Source: Pseudodesulfovibrio pelocollis
GTDB lineage: Bacteria > Desulfobacterota > Desulfovibrionia > Desulfovibrionales > Desulfovibrionaceae
DNA: 53,116 nucleotides
Reading direction: 5' to 3'
Assembly: GCF_030282845.1 (NCBI RefSeq)
Contig: NZ_JASTWE010000025.1
Span: forward strand, 1 to 53,116
Shown here: positions 24,409 through 32,169 of the stretch, in pieces
Position numbering within the stretch: the first letter of the stretch is position 1
How the letters are laid out: each line of letters starts with the position of its first letter
Notes under the pieces: generated by a model
Told to the model about the DNA's origin: nothing
The model's input: only the letters and a program-made list of their open reading frames with translations
Database searches by the model: none
Program-made: the position numbers and the translations under genes

Positions 24409-24989
24409 CTGGCGAACTCCACTGACACGGCCACACGGCCGGTCATGGCCCGGATTGCAGCCCGCTGGGATTCCACCTGCTGGCCGTCGAGGGGCAACAG
24501 GTGCGCCTGCTGGCGGTCGAGAAACTCGGCCAGTTCAGCGGCGTCCAGACTGATGCCACGGGCCAGCACGGCCTCGCCCGTGTCCACCGCCAGGGTGCTG
24601 AAAATCTTGACGAACACGGTGATGACCTCGCGACTGTCGCCAACGGCCTCGTCGGCCAGGGCCGAGATGTCGCTGCGGAACCCCTTGTAGGGGTTGTCGC
24701 GGCCCATGCAGATGCCGATGAGGCCGGGCATGGCGCTGCCCAGGGCGAGCCTGTCGCCATCGCGCACATGCGCCGAGTCGATGTCGTCCATGGGGCTGCT
24801 GTTGAGGAAGATGGTCCTGACCTGTTCCTCAATGGTCCTGTCGTCATAGCCAAGGGCTGAGACCAGAAACTCCCGCACCGTCATGCCCGACCGTCCGGCA
24901 AGGAAAAATCCCTTCTGAAGCAGAAAGTTCCAGGCCAGACGGCCTTCCGGCCGCATGCGCACCCGCAGACATTTCTCGCTCGTCGTCAT
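24405..24989 (-). CDS. Unknown protein with a MoaD/ThiS-like stretch, divergent from AOR
   Basis: 194 residues from ATG 24989 (AAGGCGGG upstream on the minus strand). Residues about 36 to 95 (GMTVREFLVSALGY, then FLNSSPMDDIDSAHVRDGDR and LALGSAMPG) follow the beta-grasp pattern of MoaD/ThiS proteins: a TV-x-E-hL helix start, a hydrophobic-N loop, and a DGD-x-hAL strand. No terminal Gly-Gly is present, so it is not a free sulfur carrier. Residues 96 to 194 are unrecognised. Back-to-back placement with AOR suggests a link with tungsten enzyme function or assembly. Confidence 0.6.
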   Translation of the reverse strand: MTTSEKCLRVRMRPEGRLAWNFLLQKGFFLAGRSGMTVREFLVSALGYDDRTIEEQVRTIFLNSSPMDDIDSAHVRDGDRLALGSAMPGLIGICMGRDNPYKGFRSDISALADEAVGDSREVITVFVKIFSTLAVDTGEAVLARGISLDAAELAEFLDRQQAHLLPLDGQQVESQRAAIRAMTGRVAVSVEFAS

Positions 24990-25065
24990 GAGATTTCCCG
25001 CCTTGCGTGGGCTGACACGCCCGGTTGCACGATTATGCCGAAGCAAGCATAGTGTGATGTTTTCT

Positions 25066-25106
25066 TTGACTTTTTAAAATCACAGTGCATAGATAATACA
25101 CACTGT
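25066..25106 (+). promoter_or_regulatory. AOR promoter with overlapping dyad (candidate operator)
   Basis: TTGACT (25066-25071) is a good -35; ATAGAT at 25089 (17-base spacing) or GATAAT at 25092 (20-base) could serve as -10. Over the latter lies a 6-bp perfect dyad, ACAGTG at 25082-25087 and CACTGT at 25101-25106, with 13 bases between. A regulator bound there would block the polymerase. The ModE-like protein at 28189 is one candidate, but the site is not a classic ModE box. Confidence 0.5.
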
Positions 25107-25166
25107 CAGCGAAAGTCAAACGTGCGTTTGCGCACGCTCCCAAAACCTCAAACAGCGAGGATGCAT

Positions 25167-26894
25167 ATGCCGAAGATTCTGAGGATCAACACCCGTACCA
25201 AAGAGTACACCTATGAAGACGCAGGGAAGTACGCCAACCTCGGCGGCCGCGCCCTGACCTCCCGCATCATCAACACCGAAGTCCCGGCCGACTGTCATCC
25301 GCTCTCGGCCGAGAACAAGCTCGTCATCGCCACCGGCCTGCTGGGCGGCTCCACCGCCGCCAACTCCGGCCGCGTCTCGGTGGGCACCAAGTCGCCCCTG
25401 ACCAAGGGCATCAAGGAGTCCAACTCCGGCGGCCTCTTCGCCCACAAGATGCCCAAGATGGACCTGCTGGCCATCATCCTGGAGGACAAACCCGAGGAGG
25501 GCGCGCCCTTCTCCACCCTGTTCATCAGCGACGGCAAGGTGACCTTCAAGGACGCCACCCCCATCGTGGGCATGGACAACTACCCGGCCCACGACAAGCT
25601 GCTGGCCGAATACGGCGACAAGATGATGGCGGCCATGATCGGCCCGGCCGGAGAGACCCAGCGCCTGACCGCCACCATCCAGTTCACCGACCCCTACAAG
25701 CGGCCCGCCCGCTCGGCAGGTCGCGGCGGCACCGGCGCGGTCATGGGCTCCAAGAAGATCAAGGCCATCATCCTTGACCCCGAAGTGAACAACAAGGTCG
25801 GCGCGGTCGATGCCGAGGCCTTCAAGACCGCCCGCAAGACCTGGGTGGACATCCTCCAGGGCCACCCTGTCACCAGCCAGGGGCTGCCCGGTTTCGGCAC
25901 CTCCATCCTGGTCAACGTGGTCAACGAGGCGGGTGCCCTGCCGGGCAAGAACTTCCGCCTGGGCCAGATCGAGCACGCGGCCGACATCTCGGGCGAGAAG
26001 ATCGCCGAGGTCATCACCGCCCGCGGCGGCAAGACCACCGAGGGCTGCCACGTTGGCTGCGTCATCCAGTGCTCCCAGCAATACAACGACGCCAAGGGCG
26101 AGTACCTGACCTCCGGCTTCGAGTACGAGACCGTCTGGGCCTTGGGCGCCAACGCCATGATCAAGGACATCGACGACATCGCGGTCATCGACCGCCTCTG
26201 TGACGACAAGGGCATGGACACCATCGAGGTGGGCAACACCCTGGCCATCGCCATGGACGGCGGCATCATCCCCTGGGGCGACGGCAAGGCCTCCATCGAG
26301 CTGCTCTCCAAGGTCGGCACCAAGGACCCCATGGGCATGATCATGGGCAACGGCGTTGACTTCGCGGGCGCGGCCTTCGGCGTCGATCGCCTGCCCACGG
26401 TCAAGGGCCAGTCCATGCCCGCCTACGACCCGCGCGCGGTCAAGGGCGTGGGCGTCACCTATGCCACCTCGGCCATGGGCGCGGACCACACCGCCGGGTA
26501 TGGCGTGGCCCAGAACATCCTCAAGGTGGGCGGCGACATCGACGGCCTGAAGAAGGAAGGCAACGTCGAGCTTTCCAAGAACCTCCAGATCGCCACCGCG
26601 GCCATCGACTCCATGGGCTTTTGCCTCTTCGTCGCCTTTGCCGTGCTCGACGCCCCCAACGGCGTGCAGGCCATGGCCGATCTGGTGCAGGCCTACACCG
26701 GCAAGCCCTTCAGCGCCGACGATCTGGTCAACCTGGGCGTCAACTGCCTCAAGGACGAGCAGGCCTTCAACGAGCGCGCCGGGTTCACCAAGATGGACGA
26801 CAAGCTGCCCCGCTTCTTCGAGACCGATCCCCTGCCGCCCCATGGCGTGGTCTGGGATCTGAGCGTTGACGAGCTTCAGGGCGCCAAGGTCTAG
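25167..26894 (+). CDS. aor: Aldehyde:ferredoxin oxidoreductase, tungsten/pterin type
   Basis: 575 residues; ATG 25167 is preferred because GCGAGG lies eight bases upstream, while ATG 25161 overlaps it. The AOR N-domain (GGRALTSRIINTEVP, then NSGRVSVGTKSPLTKG) binds bis-pterin tungsten. The 4Fe-4S ligands are Cys294, Cys298, Cys302 (GCHVGCVIQCSQ) and Cys486 (SMGFCLF); the Cx3Cx3C spacing differs from Pyrococcus AOR (Cx2Cx3C) and resembles YdhV-type proteins. It oxidises aldehydes to acids with ferredoxin, or runs in reverse. MoaD, HesA-like and TupABC genes follow. Confidence 0.93.
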   Translation: MPKILRINTRTKEYTYEDAGKYANLGGRALTSRIINTEVPADCHPLSAENKLVIATGLLGGSTAANSGRVSVGTKSPLTKGIKESNSGGLFAHKMPKMDLLAIILEDKPEEGAPFSTLFISDGKVTFKDATPIVGMDNYPAHDKLLAEYGDKMMAAMIGPAGETQRLTATIQFTDPYKRPARSAGRGGTGAVMGSKKIKAIILDPEVNNKVGAVDAEAFKTARKTWVDILQGHPVTSQGLPGFGTSILVNVVNEAGALPGKNFRLGQIEHAADISGEKIAEVITARGGKTTEGCHVGCVIQCSQQYNDAKGEYLTSGFEYETVWALGANAMIKDIDDIAVIDRLCDDKGMDTIEVGNTLAIAMDGGIIPWGDGKASIELLSKVGTKDPMGMIMGNGVDFAGAAFGVDRLPTVKGQSMPAYDPRAVKGVGVTYATSAMGADHTAGYGVAQNILKVGGDIDGLKKEGNVELSKNLQIATAAIDSMGFCLFVAFAVLDAPNGVQAMADLVQAYTGKPFSADDLVNLGVNCLKDEQAFNERAGFTKMDDKLPRFFETDPLPPHGVVWDLSVDELQGAKV

Positions 26895-26915
26895 CCCGCT
26901 TCACTGACACCACAC

Positions 26916-26949
26916 GGCGGCGGCCGGGGAAACCTCCCCGGCCGCCGCC
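26916..26949 (+). terminator. 14-bp stem-loop after AOR
   Basis: Bases 26916-26929 pair perfectly with 26936-26949 around a six-base loop, 21 bases after the AOR stop. The tail is TCTGTTATT, only modestly T-rich. It should end or attenuate AOR transcription before moaD. Confidence 0.8.
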
Positions 26950-26956
26950 TCTGTTA

Positions 26957-26986
26957 TTGACCATACCCGCAGGCCCGCGCTAGTGT
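26957..26986 (+). promoter_or_regulatory. Candidate promoter of moaD, leaderless geometry
   Basis: TTGACC (26957-26962), 18 bases, then TAGTGT (26981-26986, three of six consensus). The moaD ATG begins six bases later with no ribosome site, so a transcript would start at or very near the ATG. The -10 is weak, so the call is tentative. Confidence 0.4.
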
Positions 26987-26992
26987 CGGCGC

Positions 26993-27220
26993 ATGGGTAT
27001 CGAAATCAAATGCTTCGCCACACTGGCCCCCAGCCTGCCCGACAACGCCGCCGACTATCCGGCCGAGCCGGGCGAGACCGTGCGCTCGCTCATCGCCAAA
27101 CTGGGCATTCCCGAGGACGATATAGCCCTCATCTTCATCAACTCCGCCCGGGCTTACCTCGATAGCGAGATCAAGGACGGCGACAGGATCGGCCTGTTCC
27201 CGCCCGTGGGGGGCGGCTGA
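26993..27220 (+). CDS. moaD: MoaD-type sulfur carrier
   Basis: 75 residues from ATG 26993. It is a short beta-grasp protein with AEPGETVRSLIAKLGIPEDD, FINSARAYLDSEIKDGD and the C-terminal PVGGG needed for adenylation and thiocarboxylate formation. MoaD gives sulfur for the dithiolene of molybdopterin; next to AOR it may be dedicated to the tungsten pterin. The next gene, four bases later, is the likely activating enzyme. ThiS is an alternative, but AOR context favours MoaD. Confidence 0.88.
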   Translation: MGIEIKCFATLAPSLPDNAADYPAEPGETVRSLIAKLGIPEDDIALIFINSARAYLDSEIKDGDRIGLFPPVGGG

Positions 27221-27223
27221 TCC

Positions 27224-28063
27224 ATGGCCGAGTCTCCCGACGCGGCCATCCGCCGACTGGCATCCCAGGCTCCTCTGCCCCAGGGCGGGCAAGGTCTGGT
27301 CCTGTCGCCCGAGGCCGTGGCCGAAATCGCGGCGGGCACGGGCCTTCCCGGGTGCGGCATCGAGGCCCGGGCGCTTGAACTCGACATCCTCCCGACGCGC
27401 TACCTGCGCAACATGCACGGCATCACCCCCGGGGACCAAATCCGCCTGCTGCGCGGCAGCGTGGCCCAGGTCGGCCTGGGCGGGTTGGGCGGGACCCTCT
27501 TCGAGCAACTGCTGCGCCTTGGCGTGGGCACCCTGCGCGTGGCCGACGGCGACAGCTTCGAGGCGAGCAACCTCAACCGCCAAGCCCTGTGCGACATGAC
27601 CACCCTGGGCCAGTCCAAGGCCGAGAGCGCGCAGCGCACGGCGGCCCGCGTCAACCCATCAGCCACGGTGGACGCCCGGCACGAATTCCTGACCCGGGAC
27701 ACCCTGCCCGGCTTCCTGGCCGGATGCGATCTGGCCATCGACGCCCTTGGCGGGTTGACCCACCGCCTGATTCTCCAGCAATGCGCGGCCGAGGCGGGCA
27801 TCCCCCTCGTCACCGGAGCGCTGGCTGGCTGGACCGGTTACGTGGGCGTGGTCATGCCCGGCCAGCCCGGCCCGGCCCAGTTCATGGGCCAGGACAACGG
27901 GGCCGAGGAAGCGCTTGGCTGCCCGGCCCCTTCGGTCAACATGGTGGCCACCCTCATGGCTGCCGAGGCCGTACGGATTCTCAGGGGCGAGCCTTCTCCC
28001 CTGGCAGGCGGCATGATCCTCATCGACCTGAAACAATTGACTTTTGAAACCGTACGCCTGTGA
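27224..28063 (+). CDS. HesA/MoeB/ThiF-family adenylyltransferase
   Basis: 279 residues from ATG 27224. GLGGLGGTLFEQLLRLGVGT is the ATP-binding loop, followed by VADGDSFEASNLNRQAL (Asp and the N-x-x-R-Q that contact ATP). DALGGLTHRLILQQCAAEAG and ALAGWTGYVGVVMPG complete the E1-like core. The C-terminal CxxC zinc pair of MoeB is absent, as in HesA. It should adenylate the Gly-Gly end of the MoaD just upstream. The first about 60 residues are an extra N-terminal segment. Confidence 0.88.
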   Translation: MAESPDAAIRRLASQAPLPQGGQGLVLSPEAVAEIAAGTGLPGCGIEARALELDILPTRYLRNMHGITPGDQIRLLRGSVAQVGLGGLGGTLFEQLLRLGVGTLRVADGDSFEASNLNRQALCDMTTLGQSKAESAQRTAARVNPSATVDARHEFLTRDTLPGFLAGCDLAIDALGGLTHRLILQQCAAEAGIPLVTGALAGWTGYVGVVMPGQPGPAQFMGQDNGAEEALGCPAPSVNMVATLMAAEAVRILRGEPSPLAGGMILIDLKQLTFETVRL

Positions 28064-28188
28064 TACCGGGTGCAAAACCACACTCAATTATGCTTATCTT
28101 GACTTAATAGTTCGAATTCTGCCATGACGGGCTTAGTGTTCTTTCCGCAAAGGATAAGACCGCCCCCGTCCCAACAACTGCAACCCTG

Positions 28189-28581
28189 ATGATTATGCCG
28201 AAAAAAAACAACGCCACCATTCGACTGCGAGTCTGGATCGAACAGGACCACGAGACCTACCTCGGGATAGGCAGCACGCTGCTCCTGCAACACATCGAAA
28301 GGCTCGGATCGCTGCGCAAGGCGGCCGAGGAGCTGGGCATGTCCTACCGGCGCGCCTGGGGCAAGCTCAAGAGCGCCGAAGAGCGCATCGGCCACCCTCT
28401 GGTGGAAAAGGTCAGGGGCCAGGGGCAGCGCTTTACGCTCTCGCTCTATGGCAGGGAGTTGATGAACAAATTCCTCTACTTCTATCTCGACGTCGAGGCA
28501 TATGCCGCCCAGCGGGCGACTGAAGTGCTGGGAATGCAGGTGGACAAGGCGGGCGAGTTCTATCGGGAAGACACCGAGTGA
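28189..28581 (+). CDS. ModE-type DNA-binding protein lacking the metal-binding domain
   Basis: 130 residues from ATG 28189 (ATG 28195 is an alternative; no strong ribosome site). ERLGSLRKAAEELGMSYRRA and WGKLKSAEERIGHPLVEKV form the ModE/LysR-like winged helix with its wing RGQGQRFTLSLYGRELM, followed by a dimerising helix. E. coli ModE has two C-terminal molybdate-binding (MOP) domains; here the protein stops before them. It is placed between the AOR/MoaD genes and tupABC and may control both. Confidence 0.85.
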   Translation: MIMPKKNNATIRLRVWIEQDHETYLGIGSTLLLQHIERLGSLRKAAEELGMSYRRAWGKLKSAEERIGHPLVEKVRGQGQRFTLSLYGRELMNKFLYFYLDVEAYAAQRATEVLGMQVDKAGEFYREDTE

Positions 28582-28630
28582 GATGTCGGACCTATCCCTT
28601 TCCCGAACCAGCAAACCTGGAGGAACTCCC

Positions 28631-29458
28631 GTGAAACGATTTACCGCTCCCGCACTGTGCCTGCTCCTTGTCCTGACCCTGGCCCTGCCCGCCCTGGCTG
28701 CGGACAAGACCCTGCTGATGGCGACCACCACCAGCACCGCCAACACCGGCCTGCTCGATGAGCTTATCGTGCCCATGTACCTGAAGGACACGGGCGTGGA
28801 GATCAAGTTCGTGGCCGTGGGCACCGGCAAGGCCCTCAAGATGGCCGAGGGGTGCGATGTGGACGTGGTCCTCGTCCACGCGCCGGACGCCGAAAAGGCG
28901 TATGTGGATTCGGGCGTGCTCATGGACCGCAGGGAACTGATGTACAACGACTTCGTCATCGTCGGCCCGACCGCCGACCCGGCGGGCATCAAGGGCATGA
29001 GCGTCATCAACGCCCTCAAGGCCATCGAGGGGGCACAGGCCGTCTTCACCAGCCGGGGCGACAACTCGGGCACCCACCAGATGGAGCAGTCCCTGTGGAC
29101 CTCGGCCGGACTGGCCATTCCCGAGAAGCAAATCTGGTACGTTCAGACCGGCCAGGGCATGATCGCCACCATCAACGTGGCGGCCGAGAAAAACGGCTAC
29201 ACCATGACCGATCGCGGCACCTACATCAAATACGCCGACACCAAGGGCGGCAACCCGCCCATGGTGGTTCTGGTTGAGGGCGACACGGTCCTCTTCAACC
29301 AGTACAGCGGTCTGGCCGTCAATCCGGCCAAGTGCCCCAACGTCAAATACGACATGGCCAAGCAGTACATCGACTGGATGGCCTCCCCGGCCGTGCAGCA
29401 GGCCATCGGCAACTTCAAGCTCCTGGGCAAGCCCCTCTTCACCCCCAACGCCAAATAG
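28631..29458 (+). CDS. tupA: Tungstate-binding protein TupA
   Basis: 275 residues from GTG 28631 with GGAGG nine bases upstream. Residues 1-23 are a signal peptide ending ALA. TTTSTANTGL (residues about 32-41) is the anion-binding signature of TupA, and TSRGDNSGTHQMEQSLW the second one. It binds tungstate in the periplasm and hands it to TupB. The gene follows the ModE-like gene by 49 bases and precedes tupB and tupC; the downstream hairpin may keep its mRNA in excess. Confidence 0.95.
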   Translation: MKRFTAPALCLLLVLTLALPALAADKTLLMATTTSTANTGLLDELIVPMYLKDTGVEIKFVAVGTGKALKMAEGCDVDVVLVHAPDAEKAYVDSGVLMDRRELMYNDFVIVGPTADPAGIKGMSVINALKAIEGAQAVFTSRGDNSGTHQMEQSLWTSAGLAIPEKQIWYVQTGQGMIATINVAAEKNGYTMTDRGTYIKYADTKGGNPPMVVLVEGDTVLFNQYSGLAVNPAKCPNVKYDMAKQYIDWMASPAVQQAIGNFKLLGKPLFTPNAK

Positions 29459-29476
29459 GCGCGACACGACAACACC

Positions 29477-29500
29477 GGGGGAGCGGCCTACCGCTCCCCC
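29477..29500 (+). terminator. 10-bp stem-loop between tupA and tupB
   Basis: Bases 29477-29486 pair perfectly with 29491-29500 around CCTA, 18 bases after the tupA stop. No T-run follows. Such hairpins commonly protect the 3' end of a binding-protein mRNA, giving more TupA than TupB/C. Confidence 0.7.
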
Positions 29501-29518
29501 AACCAGCACAGGCACCAC

Positions 29519-30214
29519 ATGGACTTTCTGCTTCAGGGCTTCCTTCAGGGCTTCTTCCTCCTGCTTTCGGGCGATCCCGAAACCTATTCCGCCATCTGGG
29601 CCACGGTGGCCGCATCCACTATGGCCATGATCGCCAGCCTGACGCTTGGCATCCCCCTGGGATTCCTGCTAGGCCACAAGTCCTTCCGGGGCAAGAAAAT
29701 CGTGCGCACCCTGGTGGACACCCTGCTCTCCTTTCCCACGGTGGTCATCGGCCTGCTGGTCTATGCCTTCCTGACCCATCGCGGCCCCTTTGGCGGGGCC
29801 GGGTTGCTTTTCACCCTGCCCGCCATCGCCATCGGCCAGACCATCCTCGGCCTGCCGGTGATCATCGCCATGACCGCCACGGCCGTGGAGGCGCTGGACA
29901 AGCGGCTGCCCATGACCCTGATCACTCTGGGCGCCAACTCCCGCCAGATTCTCTGGGCCACGGTGGTCGAGGCGCGCTTCTCCATCATGCTGGCCGCTGT
30001 CTCGGCCTATGGCCGCATCGTCTCCGAGGTGGGCATCTCCATGATGGTGGGCGGCAACATCAAGTGGCACACCCGGACCATCACCACGGCCATCTCCCTT
30101 GAGACCGGCAAGGGCGAGTTCGCCATGGGAATCGCCCTGGGCATGGTCCTGCTGACCGTGGCCCTGACCGTCAACATCATGGCCTCGGGCCTCAAGCGAA
30201 AGGCCGTGAAATGA
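29519..30214 (+). CDS. tupB: Tungstate ABC transporter permease TupB
   Basis: 231 residues from ATG 29519. About five to six membrane segments, with the cytoplasmic EAA loop near VEALDKRLPMTLITLGANSR that contacts the ATPase, then SEVGISMMVGGNIKWHTR, a strong TupB mark. It forms the inner-membrane channel. It overlaps tupC by ATGA, so the two are co-translated. No ribosome site is obvious before the start; translation may depend on tupA. Confidence 0.93.
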   Translation: MDFLLQGFLQGFFLLLSGDPETYSAIWATVAASTMAMIASLTLGIPLGFLLGHKSFRGKKIVRTLVDTLLSFPTVVIGLLVYAFLTHRGPFGGAGLLFTLPAIAIGQTILGLPVIIAMTATAVEALDKRLPMTLITLGANSRQILWATVVEARFSIMLAAVSAYGRIVSEVGISMMVGGNIKWHTRTITTAISLETGKGEFAMGIALGMVLLTVALTVNIMASGLKRKAVK

Positions 30215-30888
30215 CCAAAGCCCTCATCAGCCTCTTCAACGTGCGCCAACGCTACGCAGGCCGCACCGTGCTCAGTGTGGACCGGCTCGACATAGCGCCC
30301 GGCAGCATCGTCGGGCTGGCCGGGCCCAACGGCTCGGGCAAGTCTTCCCTGCTTCGACTGCTCGCCTTTCTCGAATCCCCGGCCTCGGGCACCGTGACCT
30401 TCGAGGGCGTCCCGGCCACCGCCTCGCCCGGGCCGGTCCACCGCAAGGTCACACTCCTTGTCCAGGAGCCCTACCTGCTCCGGCGCAGCGTCTTCGGCAA
30501 CGTGGCCTACGGCCTCAAGGCCCGGGGCGAGGCCGACCCCACTGAGCGGGTGCGGCACGCCCTGGAGGCCGTGGGGCTGGACCCCGAGCGCTTCGCGCGG
30601 CGCCAGTGGTTCGAGCTGTCCGGTGGCGAGGCCCAGCGGGTGGCCCTGGCCGCCCGGCTGGCCCTGCGGCCACGGGCGCTGCTCATGGACGAGCCAACAG
30701 CCAGCCTGGACGCGAACAGCGCGGCCCTGGTGCGCAAGGCAGCCCTGTCGGCGCGGGAAAAATTCGGCACGGCCCTGGTCATCGCCAGCCACGACATGGC
30801 CTGGCTGCACGCGGTCAGCGACCATGTCCTCCACCTCGAACACGGGTGCATCGTGGACACCAAGACACTCAAGCAAAAAGAGGAATGA
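30211..30888 (+). CDS. tupC: Tungstate ABC transporter ATPase TupC
   Basis: 225 residues from ATG 30211. Walker A GPNGSGKSS, Q-loop region LLVQEPYLLRRSVFGNVAYG, signature LSGGEAQRVALAARLAL and Walker B LLMDEPTASLD are all intact; His in ASHDMAWLHAV is the switch residue. It powers tungstate import through TupB. It lacks a C-terminal MOP regulatory domain. The next gene starts two bases after its stop. Confidence 0.93.
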   Translation: MTKALISLFNVRQRYAGRTVLSVDRLDIAPGSIVGLAGPNGSGKSSLLRLLAFLESPASGTVTFEGVPATASPGPVHRKVTLLVQEPYLLRRSVFGNVAYGLKARGEADPTERVRHALEAVGLDPERFARRQWFELSGGEAQRVALAARLALRPRALLMDEPTASLDANSAALVRKAALSAREKFGTALVIASHDMAWLHAVSDHVLHLEHGCIVDTKTLKQKEE

Positions 30889-30889
30889 C

Positions 30890-31597
30890 GTGAAGGCACT
30901 CTCCATCATCGGCCCCAGGAAATCCGGCAAGACCACGCTGGGCCTTGCCCTGGCGCAATGTTTCAAGGCGCGCGGACTGACTGTGGCCGCCGCCAAGTTC
31001 AGCCACCACGACCTCGACTGGAGCGATACGGACACCGCCAAATACGCTGCCATCTGCGACACCGTGGCCGGGCTCGGGCCGGACGAGGCTTTTGTCCACT
31101 GGACCCGCGCCCGGTTCCTGCCCGACCTGCTGCCCCTGCTGACCGCGGACGTGCTCCTGGTGGAGGGCGGCAAGTCCATGGGCTACCTGCCCCGTGTGCT
31201 CTGCCTGGACGGCGACCTCTCCGACGGCACCGACTGGCTGGGGCCGGAACTGGCCATCGGCTCATGGGGTGCCGGGCGGGTTGAAGGCATCCCGGCCTTC
31301 ACCGACCTCGACGCCCTGGCCGACGCGGTGCTTGAGCGCGGCTTCTTCCTGCCCGGCATGGACTGCGCCACCTGCGGCCGCCCCGACTGCCGCACCCTGG
31401 CCGCAGACATCGTGCGCGGGGCAGCCACCACGCGCGCCTGTCTGGCCATGCACAACTCCATCGAGGTGGACATCAACGGCGCACCGCTGGGCATGAAGCC
31501 CTTTGTGGAGGAGATCATCTCGGCCTCCATCCGCGAGATGCTGCGCACCCTCAAGGGATATTCGCCGGGCAAGGCTACCATCAGGCTGGACGTATAG
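30890..31597 (+). CDS. MobB-like GTPase with C-terminal Fe-S-type cysteine motif
   Basis: 235 residues from GTG 30890 (AGAGGA upstream). P-loop GPRKSGKTT at 8-16 and the VEGGKSMGYLPRVL segment match MobB, which helps attach guanosine nucleotide to molybdopterin. The C-terminal third has Cys159-x2-Cys162-Gly-x3-Cys167-x16-Cys184, the spacing of a small 4Fe-4S domain (CxxCGxxxC). This is unusual in MobB from E. coli. Co-transcription with tupABC suggests a role in tungsten or molybdenum cofactor assembly. Confidence 0.82.
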   Translation: MKALSIIGPRKSGKTTLGLALAQCFKARGLTVAAAKFSHHDLDWSDTDTAKYAAICDTVAGLGPDEAFVHWTRARFLPDLLPLLTADVLLVEGGKSMGYLPRVLCLDGDLSDGTDWLGPELAIGSWGAGRVEGIPAFTDLDALADAVLERGFFLPGMDCATCGRPDCRTLAADIVRGAATTRACLAMHNSIEVDINGAPLGMKPFVEEIISASIREMLRTLKGYSPGKATIRLDV

Positions 31598-31621
31598 CGG
31601 CGAAAGGGGTACCTCCCGGCC

Positions 31622-32074
31622 ATGCGCATCGTCCTCTATCAGCCCGAGATACCCCCCAACACCGGCAACATCGCCCGCCTGTGCGCCGCGACACGGACCC
31701 CGCTGCACCTCATCGAGCCGCTGGGGTTCACCATCGACGACAAGCACCTGCGCCGCGCCGGGCTCGACTACTGGCCCCATGTAGACGTGACCGTGCACCC
31801 GGATCTGGACGACTTCCTGGCCCGGGTGGCCCCGCCCCGGCTGGTCCCGGCCAGCACCCGGGCGGCTATCGCCCACCACCGCTTCGCCTTCCTGCCCGAC
31901 GACGCCATCCTCATGGGGCCGGAAACCCGGGGCCTGCCCACCGAACTGCTCGACCGGCACCCGGACACGGTACGCATCCCCATCTGGGGCGAAGTGCGCA
32001 GTCTCAATCTCTCCACCGCCACGGGCATCCTGCTCTTCGAGGCCCTGCGCCAGACCGGCCTCATTCCCGGATGA
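31622..32074 (+). CDS. trmL: tRNA (cytidine/uridine-34 2'-O)-methyltransferase TrmL
   Basis: 150 residues from ATG 31622. MRIVLYQPEIPPNTGNIARL is the TrmL start; FLPDDAILMGPETRGLP and VRIPIWGEVRSLNLSTATGI are SPOUT motifs 2 and 3 that form the knot and bind SAM. It methylates the wobble base of some leucine tRNAs. Length is typical (E. coli 157). It follows mobB by 24 bases and may be in the same unit, though function is unrelated. Confidence 0.93.
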   Translation: MRIVLYQPEIPPNTGNIARLCAATRTPLHLIEPLGFTIDDKHLRRAGLDYWPHVDVTVHPDLDDFLARVAPPRLVPASTRAAIAHHRFAFLPDDAILMGPETRGLPTELLDRHPDTVRIPIWGEVRSLNLSTATGILLFEALRQTGLIPG

Positions 32075-32169
32075 TCCGCGCCCCGCGCCTTGTCTTTTCT
32101 TTTCGCGCCCTGTATTGATTGGCGAAACGACGTTCCAGACGGAACCCAATCCTTGCGAGCACCAGAACA

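Noticed and set aside
25116-26843. 575-codon minus-strand frame opposite AOR
   Set aside because: Mirror of the strongly biased AOR codons; its sequence is Gly/Val/Asp/His-rich and matches no family.
28189-28581. TunR-type regulator with XerC/D-like DNA-binding domain
   Set aside because: The protein is a ModE-type winged helix with no recombinase-like domain and no MOP domain.
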